DNA of 64,000 bases from contig JABJAL010000022.1 in the NCBI GenBank assembly GCA_018669005.1, positions 39,004-103,003 on the forward strand, in the 5' to 3' direction. This document shows positions 53,703 to 59,786 of this stretch, one piece after another (position 1 is the first letter of the stretch; every line of letters begins with the position of its first letter). A model generated the notes under the pieces. It saw nothing but the letters and a program-made list of their open reading frames with translations, searched no databases and had not been told where the DNA came from. The stretch is from Nitrospinaceae bacterium (lineage in GTDB: Bacteria; UBA8248). The position numbers were made by a program, and so were the translations under genes.

Positions 53703-54110
53703 ATGGCTGACGAATCGGGTAAAAAAAAATACGGTGCTAAAATAATTGCCGAGGCAAAATTGGAGGCGGTTCCCAACCCTTCAACAGGGCGGGACTATGT
53801 GGTCGATTTTACGATCCCCGAATTCACGTGTCTTTGCCCGATTAGCAATTTTCCCGATTTCGCGACCATTCAAATTCGATATGTGCCCGGCGAGTGTATT
53901 GTAGAGCTCAAATCCCTTAAACTTTACATCAATCGCTATCGTGATCAGGAGGTTTTCCATGAGCGGGTTGTTAACCAGATACTGGACGATCTCGTAGCTT
54001 GCTGTGCCCCGAAATGGGCCTGGATCGAAGGGGATTTCAACGTGCGAGGGAATATCAAGACCAAGATTCGGGCCACTCATGGCGAGCGCCCAGATGAGGT
54101 GCCGGAATAA
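53703..54110 (+). CDS. queF: NADPH-dependent 7-cyano-7-deazaguanine reductase QueF
   Basis: Short, single-domain QueF of 135 residues, acting in queuosine synthesis by reducing preQ0 to preQ1. The catalytic Cys and Asp are in TCLCPISNFPDFAT, the QueF motif appears as VELKSLKLYINRYRD and the conserved FHE in VFHERVVNQIL. No other queuosine genes are in the window. ATG 53703 follows GATAGGCAAG. It is 40 bp before the molybdenum hydroxylase start, but function is unrelated. Confidence 0.95.
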   Translation: MADESGKKKYGAKIIAEAKLEAVPNPSTGRDYVVDFTIPEFTCLCPISNFPDFATIQIRYVPGECIVELKSLKLYINRYRDQEVFHERVVNQILDDLVACCAPKWAWIEGDFNVRGNIKTKIRATHGERPDEVPE

Positions 54111-54150
54111 TTCGGAATTTTTTTATTTAAAGATGCCAACGGAGGAGCGA

Positions 54151-56418
54151 ATGTCAGAATATAAAGTTGCCGGTAAGGATTTGCCCCGTATCGATGCACC
54201 CGACAAGGCGGCGGGTTCGGCGCAGTTTGCGGCCGATGTGCCGTCTCCTCTGCGAGGTCTTTGCGGACTCGTTTTGAGGAGCCCGCATCCCTACGCCAAA
54301 GTTGTCTCGGTCGATAGCAAAGCGGCGGAGAAAGTACCTGGCGTACGTGTGGTCATTACCCGAGAGAACGGCCCCAAGAACCGCTTTGGGGGAAATGTGA
54401 AGGATCAATGCTGGTTCGCCTCAGACGGATTCGTCCGGCATGTAGGCGAGGCGGTCGCTGTGGTTGCTGCCGAAACCCTTGAGGCCGCAGAAGCTGCCCG
54501 CGATGCGATTAAGGTGAAATACGAGGTTCTTGAGCCCGTTGTGAACATTCTCGATAGCCGCGACGGTAAAACGCTTGCCGTGCATGAAGATTGGAAAGAG
54601 CTCACTCTCGGCCCCGGGGCCGATAAAAACGTAATTGCCCGTTTTGAAAAGGAAATGGGCGATCCGGATGGTGGATTTGCCGAGGCTGACCGGATTTTTG
54701 AACACACATTCTCCACCCCGCGCACACATGCGGCCTATATCGAGCCCCACGCGTGCATGGCAGAAGCTGGAGCCGATGGGAAGGTGACGGTATGGGCAAC
54801 TACCCAGGACGCTTGGTCGATACGCTCTGGCATAGCTGATGCCCTTGGCATGCCCGGAAACAAAATTAGGGTGATTCCCACCGAGATCGGTGGTGGCTTT
54901 GGGGCCAAGCTCCAGTCCACAATTGAGCATATTGCCGCGTTGCTTGCTCTGAGGACAGGTGAGTCGGTTCGCATGGAAATGACGCGCGAGGAAGATCACC
55001 ACTCGATTCCGCCACGTCACCCCCATTTTTTCAACATTCGAACGGGTGTGAAAAACGACGGCACCATCGTCGCCCGAGAGGTGGATGTGACGATGGACCA
55101 CGGCGCCTATGGACGGGGTGCGCCTTTTCAGTGCCAAAGTAAAATGGTAATGGCATCCTGCAGCTATCGCATACCCAACGTTCGGGTGCGGGCCTGTACT
55201 GTCTACACGAATGCCCCCTTGTCGGGCCCTGTGCGGGCGCCGAGCGGCCCTCAGTATCACTTCGCCACCGAAGTGCAGATGGATATTATCGCCCGCGAGA
55301 TGGGGATTGATCCGCTTAAGCTCAGGCACCTGAACGAACTGCGCCCTGGCGACACCACATTTGCCGGGACGGAGAGGAAGCCCTCGATGCGGGCTGTCAT
55401 TGACCGGGTTGTCGAGGAGAGTGGGTGGAATACCGAAATATCTGGTGCCGAGAGCCTGGAGGCCGAGGGGTGGCAGGTTGGGCGTGGAATTGCTTGCGGC
55501 TATTGGGCTGGTCCAGGTGAGTCGGCGAGTTGTTCTCTGCGGTTAAATGACGACGGTTCGATTCAAATTGTGGCAGGAACGGTGAACCTCACCGGCATGA
55601 GCACGGCGCTCTGCCAGCTGACTGCCGAGGAGTTCGGCATTAGCCTTGACGAGGTGCGCTACAGCACGGGTGACACCGATTCGGCGCCGCAGTCCACTGC
55701 CGCCTCGGGAAGTAAAGCTACACGCTCGGTGGGGCAGGCCATCTTGAGCGCTGCCGAGGATATCAGGGAGAAGATTTTTTCGGTGGCGAGCTCAAAACTT
55801 GAGGCCGATCCTGCTGACCTGGTGCTCGTGGACGGGAAGGTTTCAGTTGCATCTGCTCCTGAGCGCTCTCTTACCCTCGCCGAGGTGGCCGCCGCCGCGC
55901 CGGGAGTTCAGGGCTACGTCATCGGCTCGGGAGAGACGGCCAAGCCGCCTCCGTGTCCGATCCACACCGCTCAGGTGGCCGAAGTTGCGGTTCATCCTGA
56001 GCTTGGGGAGGTACGCGTTCTAAAGCTTTATTGTGCACAAGATGTAGGATTCGCCATCAACCCAACCTCGGTGGCTGGCCAGATCGAAGGTGCTATGATT
56101 CAAGGCCTCGGTCTTGCTCTAATGGAAGAGTTGCCCAATGCCGATAACGGGAAAATTCTGGGTGACACTTTTCATGAGTATCTGTTGCCTACGAGCCTAG
56201 ATATGCCCGAATTGAAGGCAATTTTGGTTGATAACCCTGCCGATGGAACACCTTACGGTATGCGAGGGGTGGGCGAGCCGCCTATTTGTGCGACGGCAGC
56301 GGCTATTGTTAATGCAATCAACGATGCGGTGGGAACGCCTTTGTTCTCTATCCCCGTCGGGCCGCACCATGTCCGGGAGGCGATGGCGAAAAATGGTCTC
56401 GCTACAGTTAGCGCATGA
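54151..56418 (+). CDS. Molybdenum hydroxylase large subunit (xanthine dehydrogenase/aldehyde oxidase family)
   Basis: Protein of 755 residues with the XdhA/CoxL-type molybdopterin-binding fold. It opens with YKVAGKDLPRIDAPDKAAG, the a/b hammerhead domain start. EIGGGFGAK is the cofactor-site glycine loop, GPVRAPSGPQYHFATEVQMD is the second binding stretch and RGVGEPP supplies the catalytic Glu near residue 700. It hydroxylates an aldehyde or heteroaromatic ring. The usual [2Fe-2S] and FAD subunits are not next to it. GGAGGAGCGA precedes ATG 54151; the ATG at 54133 would add six residues. A predicted selenoprotein gene follows 47 bp later. Confidence 0.93.
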   Translation: MSEYKVAGKDLPRIDAPDKAAGSAQFAADVPSPLRGLCGLVLRSPHPYAKVVSVDSKAAEKVPGVRVVITRENGPKNRFGGNVKDQCWFASDGFVRHVGEAVAVVAAETLEAAEAARDAIKVKYEVLEPVVNILDSRDGKTLAVHEDWKELTLGPGADKNVIARFEKEMGDPDGGFAEADRIFEHTFSTPRTHAAYIEPHACMAEAGADGKVTVWATTQDAWSIRSGIADALGMPGNKIRVIPTEIGGGFGAKLQSTIEHIAALLALRTGESVRMEMTREEDHHSIPPRHPHFFNIRTGVKNDGTIVAREVDVTMDHGAYGRGAPFQCQSKMVMASCSYRIPNVRVRACTVYTNAPLSGPVRAPSGPQYHFATEVQMDIIAREMGIDPLKLRHLNELRPGDTTFAGTERKPSMRAVIDRVVEESGWNTEISGAESLEAEGWQVGRGIACGYWAGPGESASCSLRLNDDGSIQIVAGTVNLTGMSTALCQLTAEEFGISLDEVRYSTGDTDSAPQSTAASGSKATRSVGQAILSAAEDIREKIFSVASSKLEADPADLVLVDGKVSVASAPERSLTLAEVAAAAPGVQGYVIGSGETAKPPPCPIHTAQVAEVAVHPELGEVRVLKLYCAQDVGFAINPTSVAGQIEGAMIQGLGLALMEELPNADNGKILGDTFHEYLLPTSLDMPELKAILVDNPADGTPYGMRGVGEPPICATAAAIVNAINDAVGTPLFSIPVGPHHVREAMAKNGLATVSA

Positions 56419-56465
56419 TACATTTCTTTTAAAATGCGAGATTTTCGGATGAGGAGAGGATAACT

Positions 56466-57128
56466 ATGCCGGTCGATAAGACGTCGGGGCTGACAGAGGG
56501 AATGGGTGTCACTGATGAGATGATGGCGCATCCCGAGCCCAGAGTGCCATTTGCCACACCGGAAAATGTTCCTGAGGAGGACCGCCAAGAGGTTCAGGAG
56601 GTACACGACTGGGCAACCAAAATGTGGGGGACTGTTCCGCGCTTTATTCAACTTCTATCGAATTCCCCACCGACAGCCGAGGCATGGATGATGTTGGATC
56701 AAAAGCTACGTATCGACCGTCTCAAGAGCGATCCGGAGTATATTCGCCACATGCAGTTGGTCATCGTCAAGGCGTCGCTTTTGACGCAGTGTAATAACTG
56801 ATACGGCCACAATTCAGAGCTCGGTCGAGCTCTGGGCCTCACGATAGAGCAGATTGAACTACTCGATGGCGATGGGTGGAAGGAAAGCGATTTATTCAGC
56901 GATAAGGAAAAAGCTGCTATCCGCTGGTCGGATGAAGTCTCCATCATGACAGCGAAACAAAACAAAACGGCGTTCGAGGAAATGGAGAAATATTTCTCGC
57001 GGCGCCAGATTGTTGAACTGACATTTATCTGTGGCATGTGGCATCTCTCGGGCCGCCTGGCCGAGGCGTTGCATCTGGTTGTCGAGCCCCCTGGAGGTAG
57101 AATCGCATTTCAGGATGAGGATTTGTAG
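56466..57128 (+). CDS. Predicted selenoprotein: AhpD/carboxymuconolactone decarboxylase-family protein with in-frame TGA (Sec112)
   Basis: One reading frame of 220 residues runs from ATG 56466 (GAGGAGAGGATAACT upstream) to TAG 57128 if the TGA at 56799-56801 is read through. The TGA stands in VKASLLTQCNN-TGA-YGHNSELGRA, where AhpD/CMD relatives have a C-x-x-C disulfide; here the pattern is C-x-x-Sec with His three residues later. After it the same frame continues the family (GLTIEQIELL, FSDKEKAAIRWSDEVS, RRQIVELTFICGMWHLSGRLAE). A hairpin follows at the SECIS distance. A simple nonsense mutation would leave no reason for such perfect downstream conservation. Likely a thiol-type peroxidase or oxidoreductase. 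It is downstream of the molybdenum hydroxylase in the same direction. Confidence 0.86.
56805..56838 (+). promoter_or_regulatory. Bacterial SECIS-like hairpin after the TGA
   Basis: CAGAGCTC (56815-56822) pairs with GAGCTCTG (56827-56834) without mismatch around loop GGTC; GGCC on either side (56805-56808 and 56835-56838) can extend it past a six-base bulge. The loop G lies 22 bases after the TGA. In E. coli fdhF the loop also begins GGTC and lies at a similar distance (from memory). Loop G residues are expected for SelB binding. Confidence 0.82.
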
Positions 57129-57195
57129 GGTTTTTTCGATTTTGCTGGGATAATGGGGGCGCCCCGAAAAACGGGTAAACGAGGAGAGCAATCCG

Positions 57196-57552
57196 ATGAA
57201 GGTGAAAAACTACAAAGATGTTGAGCTCAAAACAGAGGAAGCTGCCAAGGGAGCGGGTATTCGGTGGCTCCTCAGCGACCGCGACGGCATGACGGACATG
57301 GCTATGCGCGTCATCGAAATTGAGTCGGGGGGGCAGACGCCGCATCATTCGCACCCGTGGGAACATCAGGTTTTTGTCCTCAAGGGAAGCGGTCGGGTTG
57401 TCACCGAGGAGGATGGTACCCGAGAATTTTCGCCTGGCGCAGCGATTTTCATCGGTCCGAACGAGGAGCACACCTTCCATAACGACTCCGATGAGACGAT
57501 GGAGTTCGTCTGCATGATACCTGTCCGGGCGACACTCGTTCTCGATCGTTAA
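57196..57552 (+). CDS. Cupin-domain protein
   Basis: Small cupin of 118 residues. Motif 1 is TPHHSHPWEHQVFVLKGSG with the three His/Glu metal ligands, and motif 2 is FIGPNEEHTFHNDSD, with His as last ligand, so a mononuclear metal site is likely. No specific activity can be assigned. GAGGAG precedes the ATG. It lies 67 bp after the predicted selenoprotein gene, probably in the same transcript. Confidence 0.88.
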   Translation: MKVKNYKDVELKTEEAAKGAGIRWLLSDRDGMTDMAMRVIEIESGGQTPHHSHPWEHQVFVLKGSGRVVTEEDGTREFSPGAAIFIGPNEEHTFHNDSDETMEFVCMIPVRATLVLDR

Positions 57553-57567
57553 TAGCAGGGGCGAATA

Positions 57568-57597
57568 TCTCGATCTGCCGGGCGGGCGGTAGGAGCG
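57568..57597 (+). terminator. Weak hairpin after the cupin gene
   Basis: CGGGCG and CGCCCG can pair over six bases around an 11-base loop shortly after the cupin stop. Only AATTT follows, so termination is uncertain. Confidence 0.3.
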
Positions 57598-57694
57598 CCC
57601 GAATTTAGCATTCAATATTCAATACGCATTATCCCTTCCGTAACAACTATTTAACAAAAACATTTAAAAAAAAGTTGCATTATATTCGTGGAGA

Positions 57695-57731
57695 GTGCAT
57701 CTTCCCGGAAGTTGTTTCTTTCCGGGTGCAC
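57695..57731 (+). promoter_or_regulatory. Structured leader hairpin before a 64-residue gene
   Basis: GTGCA (57695-57699) and CCCGGAA (57704-57710) pair with TTCCGGG (57720-57726) and TGCAC (57727-57731), a 12-bp stem with one four-base bulge. It lies about 64 bases before the start of the small open frame and probably belongs to its leader. Confidence 0.5.
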
Positions 57732-57794
57732 CTGCTCGGGTGGGCTCGGGGGATATTCTAATTGTGGCATTACGCCCGAAAAAGGAAAAGAATC

Positions 57795-57989
57795 ATGAGC
57801 GAAGAGCGCCGACGCAATGTTATTTCTGTGGATGAATCTCATTTGGAGCAAGGAGATTTGCTGCCCGAATCGCTGCAGGCATCCGCCTCGGAGGCATCCT
57901 CCTCCAAGGATCTGTTGACGGAGCAGGAATTTGCAATGTGTGACGGCGAGGGTGGCTCGGCGCCCTCCAAAGGGACAAGGTGCGCCTGA
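57795..57989 (+). CDS. Small hypothetical protein, 64 residues
   Basis: An acidic peptide beginning MSEERRRNVISVDESHLEQG, ending ACDGEGG-like MCDGEGGSAPSKGTRCA, with two cysteines 14 residues apart near the C-terminus. I do not recognise a family. AAGGAAAAGAATC precedes ATG 57795, and a strong terminator starts 14 bp after the stop. The layout (structured leader, short acidic N-terminal part, Gly/Ser/Cys-rich end) could fit a small redox or metal protein or a modified-peptide precursor, but no processing genes are near. Existence of the protein is inferred from these signals. Confidence 0.5.
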   Translation: MSEERRRNVISVDESHLEQGDLLPESLQASASEASSSKDLLTEQEFAMCDGEGGSAPSKGTRCA

Positions 57990-58002
57990 TTTACTAATAT
58001 CT

Positions 58003-58042
58003 AAAAAAAAGGCCCTCGCTTTTCGGCGGGGGCCTTTTTTTA
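58003..58042 (+). terminator. Bidirectional intrinsic terminator
   Basis: GGCCCTCGC pairs with GCGGGGGCC (one T-G) around a six-base loop. It is flanked by eight A on the left and eight T on the right, so it terminates the 64-residue gene and, from the other strand, the small membrane-peptide gene. Confidence 0.9.
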
Positions 58043-58068
58043 TTGGGCGCTCTGCTTTGTGATTCACA

Positions 58069-58158
58069 TTAGCCAGATTTTTTAGAAGACTGGGTCTTCA
58101 CCCAAGCCATGATACAGAAAATCGTAAGTCCGGCTACTACCATAAGCTTGAATTCCAT
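58069..58158 (-). CDS. Candidate 29-residue single-span membrane protein
   Basis: Reads MEFKLMVVAGLTIFCIMAWV then KTQSSKKSG: one hydrophobic helix (about residues 5-20) followed by a positively charged tail, the pattern of small membrane proteins. AAGGGAGC stands seven bases before the ATG, and the bidirectional terminator lies 27 bp after the stop. It is too short for usual gene callers. No family is recognised; the case rests on the ribosome site, hydrophobicity and terminator. Confidence 0.45.
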   Translation of the reverse strand: MEFKLMVVAGLTIFCIMAWVKTQSSKKSG

Positions 58159-58376
58159 TGTTCAGCTCCCTTCCAATAGCGGCGATCCCTCCTATATTTA
58201 TTATCGGTTTCCGTGAATTTTCAAAAAGTGACCAATTTCACATTTTCTAAATTCAAACGAAAAAAATCTCGATTGGAGGGCGGCAAGAAATTATCCGCTT
58301 GATGGGAGTGGTATCTATTTGTTTTCGTTCGTTTTGTTGGGATTTGTCTTGTATTCTAATCCCTCGCCCAAATTTC

Positions 58377-59252
58377 CTATTGGTTGATAGCTGAAAGCAG
58401 GGCATGGATGCTTCTTGTCAGAGGGGTTTCAATGCCGTGGCGCTCGCCGGCTCTTATGATAGCCCCTGTCATTCCGTCTGCCTCAAGGGGTAATCCCGCG
58501 CGAACATCGACGAGCATTGAGGTGGTTGCGTCCATCTCGATACCGGATTGGGTGGAAACGACTTTTTCAACGAAACTTTCCGGCAGGTCGGCCCCTTCCG
58601 CCCGGCCTACCGCGACACACTCGCGCACCAAAGTCTCGCAAACCTCTGCCACCCCTGGGTCTATCACGACCCCCCGGCCCCGGTTGGTCAGAGCGGTGGC
58701 AGGGCCTCTGGCAATGTTGCCGCATAGCTTGCGCCACAGCGCAGTTGTAATGTCGGAGGTGAGTGTCATCTCGATGTCGCTTCCCTCGAAAATCTCGGCC
58801 AGGCCACGGCCCGCCTCGTTGTCAGGAACGGCGAGGCCGGACATGGCATTTTGAACAACATGGCCTGGTGCCAACCTATCGGCGGGGCATTGGACCACAG
58901 CAGGCAGGATCTCTGCGCCATGGGCATAGGGCGCTACATTAACGACATGCTCCACCCCATTTTCTAGCACGGCGATGATGGTGCCCGGGCCCACGAGTGC
59001 CCGGAGCCAAGGCTCGACATCTTTTATTTGATGGCACTTCACGGCGAGCAAAACCCATTCGACGGGTTTCGCCTCCTCTGGCGTCGTCAGGCAATGGGCA
59101 GGCGCCTCGATAACCCCCGAGGGTGTCTCGATTCGAAACTTCTCGAACGTCTGCCTGACGCACAGATCGACCTCGTGCCTTTGTTGTGCACAGAGTCTCG
59201 CACCGTAAATGCTCCCTATCGCCCCGACACCTAGCACCGCAATTCGGCTCAT
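58377..59252 (-). CDS. Ketopantoate reductase-family protein (2-dehydropantoate 2-reductase)
   Basis: NADPH enzyme of 291 residues. The N-terminal Rossmann motif is IAVLGVGAIGSIYGARL, followed by LLAVKCHQIKDVEPWL (Lys), VLENGVEHV (the Asn-Gly motif) and LWRKLCGNIARGPATALTN with the catalytic Lys. It reduces ketopantoate in pantothenate/CoA synthesis or is a paralogue acting on another 2-oxoacid; other panthothenate genes are absent. It lies downstream of tRNA-Ala on the same strand, but a terminator separates them. Confidence 0.88.
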   Translation of the reverse strand: MSRIAVLGVGAIGSIYGARLCAQQRHEVDLCVRQTFEKFRIETPSGVIEAPAHCLTTPEEAKPVEWVLLAVKCHQIKDVEPWLRALVGPGTIIAVLENGVEHVVNVAPYAHGAEILPAVVQCPADRLAPGHVVQNAMSGLAVPDNEAGRGLAEIFEGSDIEMTLTSDITTALWRKLCGNIARGPATALTNRGRGVVIDPGVAEVCETLVRECVAVGRAEGADLPESFVEKVVSTQSGIEMDATTSMLVDVRAGLPLEADGMTGAIIRAGERHGIETPLTRSIHALLSAINQ

Positions 59253-59282
59253 TTTTCCAATTTCCTTTGATTGAACGGAATT

Positions 59283-59322
59283 AAGGAAAAAACGGGTTAC
59301 GGCCTATGGGACGTAACCCGTT
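59283..59322 (-). terminator. Intrinsic terminator of tRNA-Ala
   Basis: On the minus strand AACGGGTTACG pairs with CGTAACCCGTT around an 11-base loop and is followed by a T run, 10 bases past the CCA. Confidence 0.9.
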
Positions 59323-59331
59323 GATTTTCAA

Positions 59332-59407
59332 TGGTGGAGGTGAGGGGGCTCGAACCCCTGACCTCGTGATTGCGAACCACGCGCTCTCCCAGCTGAGCTA
59401 CACCCCC
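59332..59407 (-). tRNA. tRNA-Ala (anticodon CGC)
   Basis: A 76-base cloverleaf with encoded CCA. The acceptor stem GGGGGTG pairs with CACCTCC and contains the G3-U70 wobble that defines alanine tRNA. The anticodon loop TTCGCAA gives CGC, and the T arm has GGGTTCGAGCCC. Transcribed from its own promoter and closed by a terminator. Confidence 0.98.
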
Positions 59408-59422
59408 ACGAAATGACCCACG

Positions 59423-59451
59423 AAATTAGGGCAACCTCTGGCCAGTGTCAA
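59423..59451 (-). promoter_or_regulatory. Sigma70-type promoter of tRNA-Ala
   Basis: On the minus strand a perfect TTGACA (59451-59446), a 17-base spacer, then TAATTT (59428-59423), about 16 bases before the mature 5' end. It lies just after the array terminator, so the tRNA has an independent start. Confidence 0.8.
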
Positions 59452-59486
59452 GCGATAGCATTCCTTGGCTAGGCCGCAAAAAAAGT

Positions 59487-59567
59487 GAGGGCTGATGAGT
59501 AAGCCACCTAGGCCACTCACCAGCCCTCGTCCCGTCGCAGAGTCCGCCCGTTCCCCCTGCGACAGGG
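59487..59567 (-). repeat. Structured RNA unit 3, ending in terminator
   Basis: Hairpin A: CCCTGTCGCAG with CTGCGACGGG (59567-59557 and 59540-59531), one bulged T. Hairpin B: GAGGGCTGGTGAG with CTCATCAGCCCTC (59528-59516 and 59499-59487), one G-U on the minus strand, followed by CAC and seven T (59484-59478), so this last hairpin doubles as an intrinsic terminator. Confidence 0.85.
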
Positions 59568-59584
59568 TTACAACCAATTTAAGC

Positions 59585-59664
59585 GAGGGCCGGAAGACAA
59601 ACCTCCGAGGCCGCCTTCCGGCCCTCATCCTGACGCAGAGTCCGCCCGTGTGCCCCACGTCAGG
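59585..59664 (-). repeat. Structured RNA unit 2
   Basis: Hairpin A: CCTGACG with CGTCAGG (59664-59658 and 59635-59629), with a further U-G pair on the minus strand. Hairpin B: GAGGGCCGGAAG with CTTCCGGCCCTC (59626-59615 and 59596-59585), perfect 12 bp. Confidence 0.85.
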
Positions 59665-59679
59665 AAATTCATATTCAGG

Positions 59680-59761
59680 GAGGACCGGTAAGAAAACCTC
59701 CGAGGCCTGCTTACCGGTCCTCATCCCGTCACAGAGTCCGCCCGTTCTCCCCTGTGACGGG
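59680..59761 (-). repeat. Structured RNA unit 1 (nearest nrdJ)
   Basis: Hairpin A: CCCGTCACAG with CTGTGACGGG (59761-59752 and 59734-59725), perfect. Hairpin B: GAGGACCGGTAAG with CTTACCGGTCCTC (59722-59710 and 59692-59680), perfect 13 bp. Confidence 0.85.
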
Positions 59762-59786
59762 AAAAAATTATCAGGTCATACGGCTT

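Larger units (their letters stand above)
59478..59761 (-). ncRNA. Structured RNA: three tandem copies of a two-hairpin motif downstream of nrdJ
   Basis: On the minus strand three units of about 95-98 bp each form hairpin A (stem of 8-10 bp around a G-rich loop with invariant ACGGGCGGACTCTG) and hairpin B (12-13 bp around a loop with GGCCTCGGAGGTTT in two copies, GGCCTAGGTGGCTT in the third). Stems differ between copies with compensating changes, for example ACCGGTAAG, GCCGGAAG and GCTGGTGAG with matching partners. Two pairs are G-U only on the minus strand (A-C on the plus), so the minus strand is the RNA. A seven-T tract follows the last hairpin. It may be an nrdJ 3' UTR, a processed small RNA or a regulatory array. 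Confidence 0.75.

Noticed and set aside
56799..56801. Sequencing error or pseudogene as explanation for the TGA
   Set aside because: No frame shift is needed, the rest of the frame is conserved in family style to the normal C-terminus, the residue position is the redox Cys and a SECIS-like hairpin follows.
57987..57989. Selenocysteine at the TGA ending the 64-residue protein
   Set aside because: Read-through would add only five residues before a stop, and the following hairpin is a terminator with long T tract, so the TGA is a normal stop.
59398..59724. Long minus-strand open frame across the RNA array, and a plus-strand one at 59495-59827
   Set aside because: Both translate the hairpin repeats into low-complexity Arg/Pro-rich sequence, have no ribosome site and no family likeness; RNA structure explains the conservation better.
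59487..59761. CRISPR array
   Set aside because: Repeats of 95-98 bp are contiguous, diverge in stems with compensation and have no unique spacers between identical repeats.
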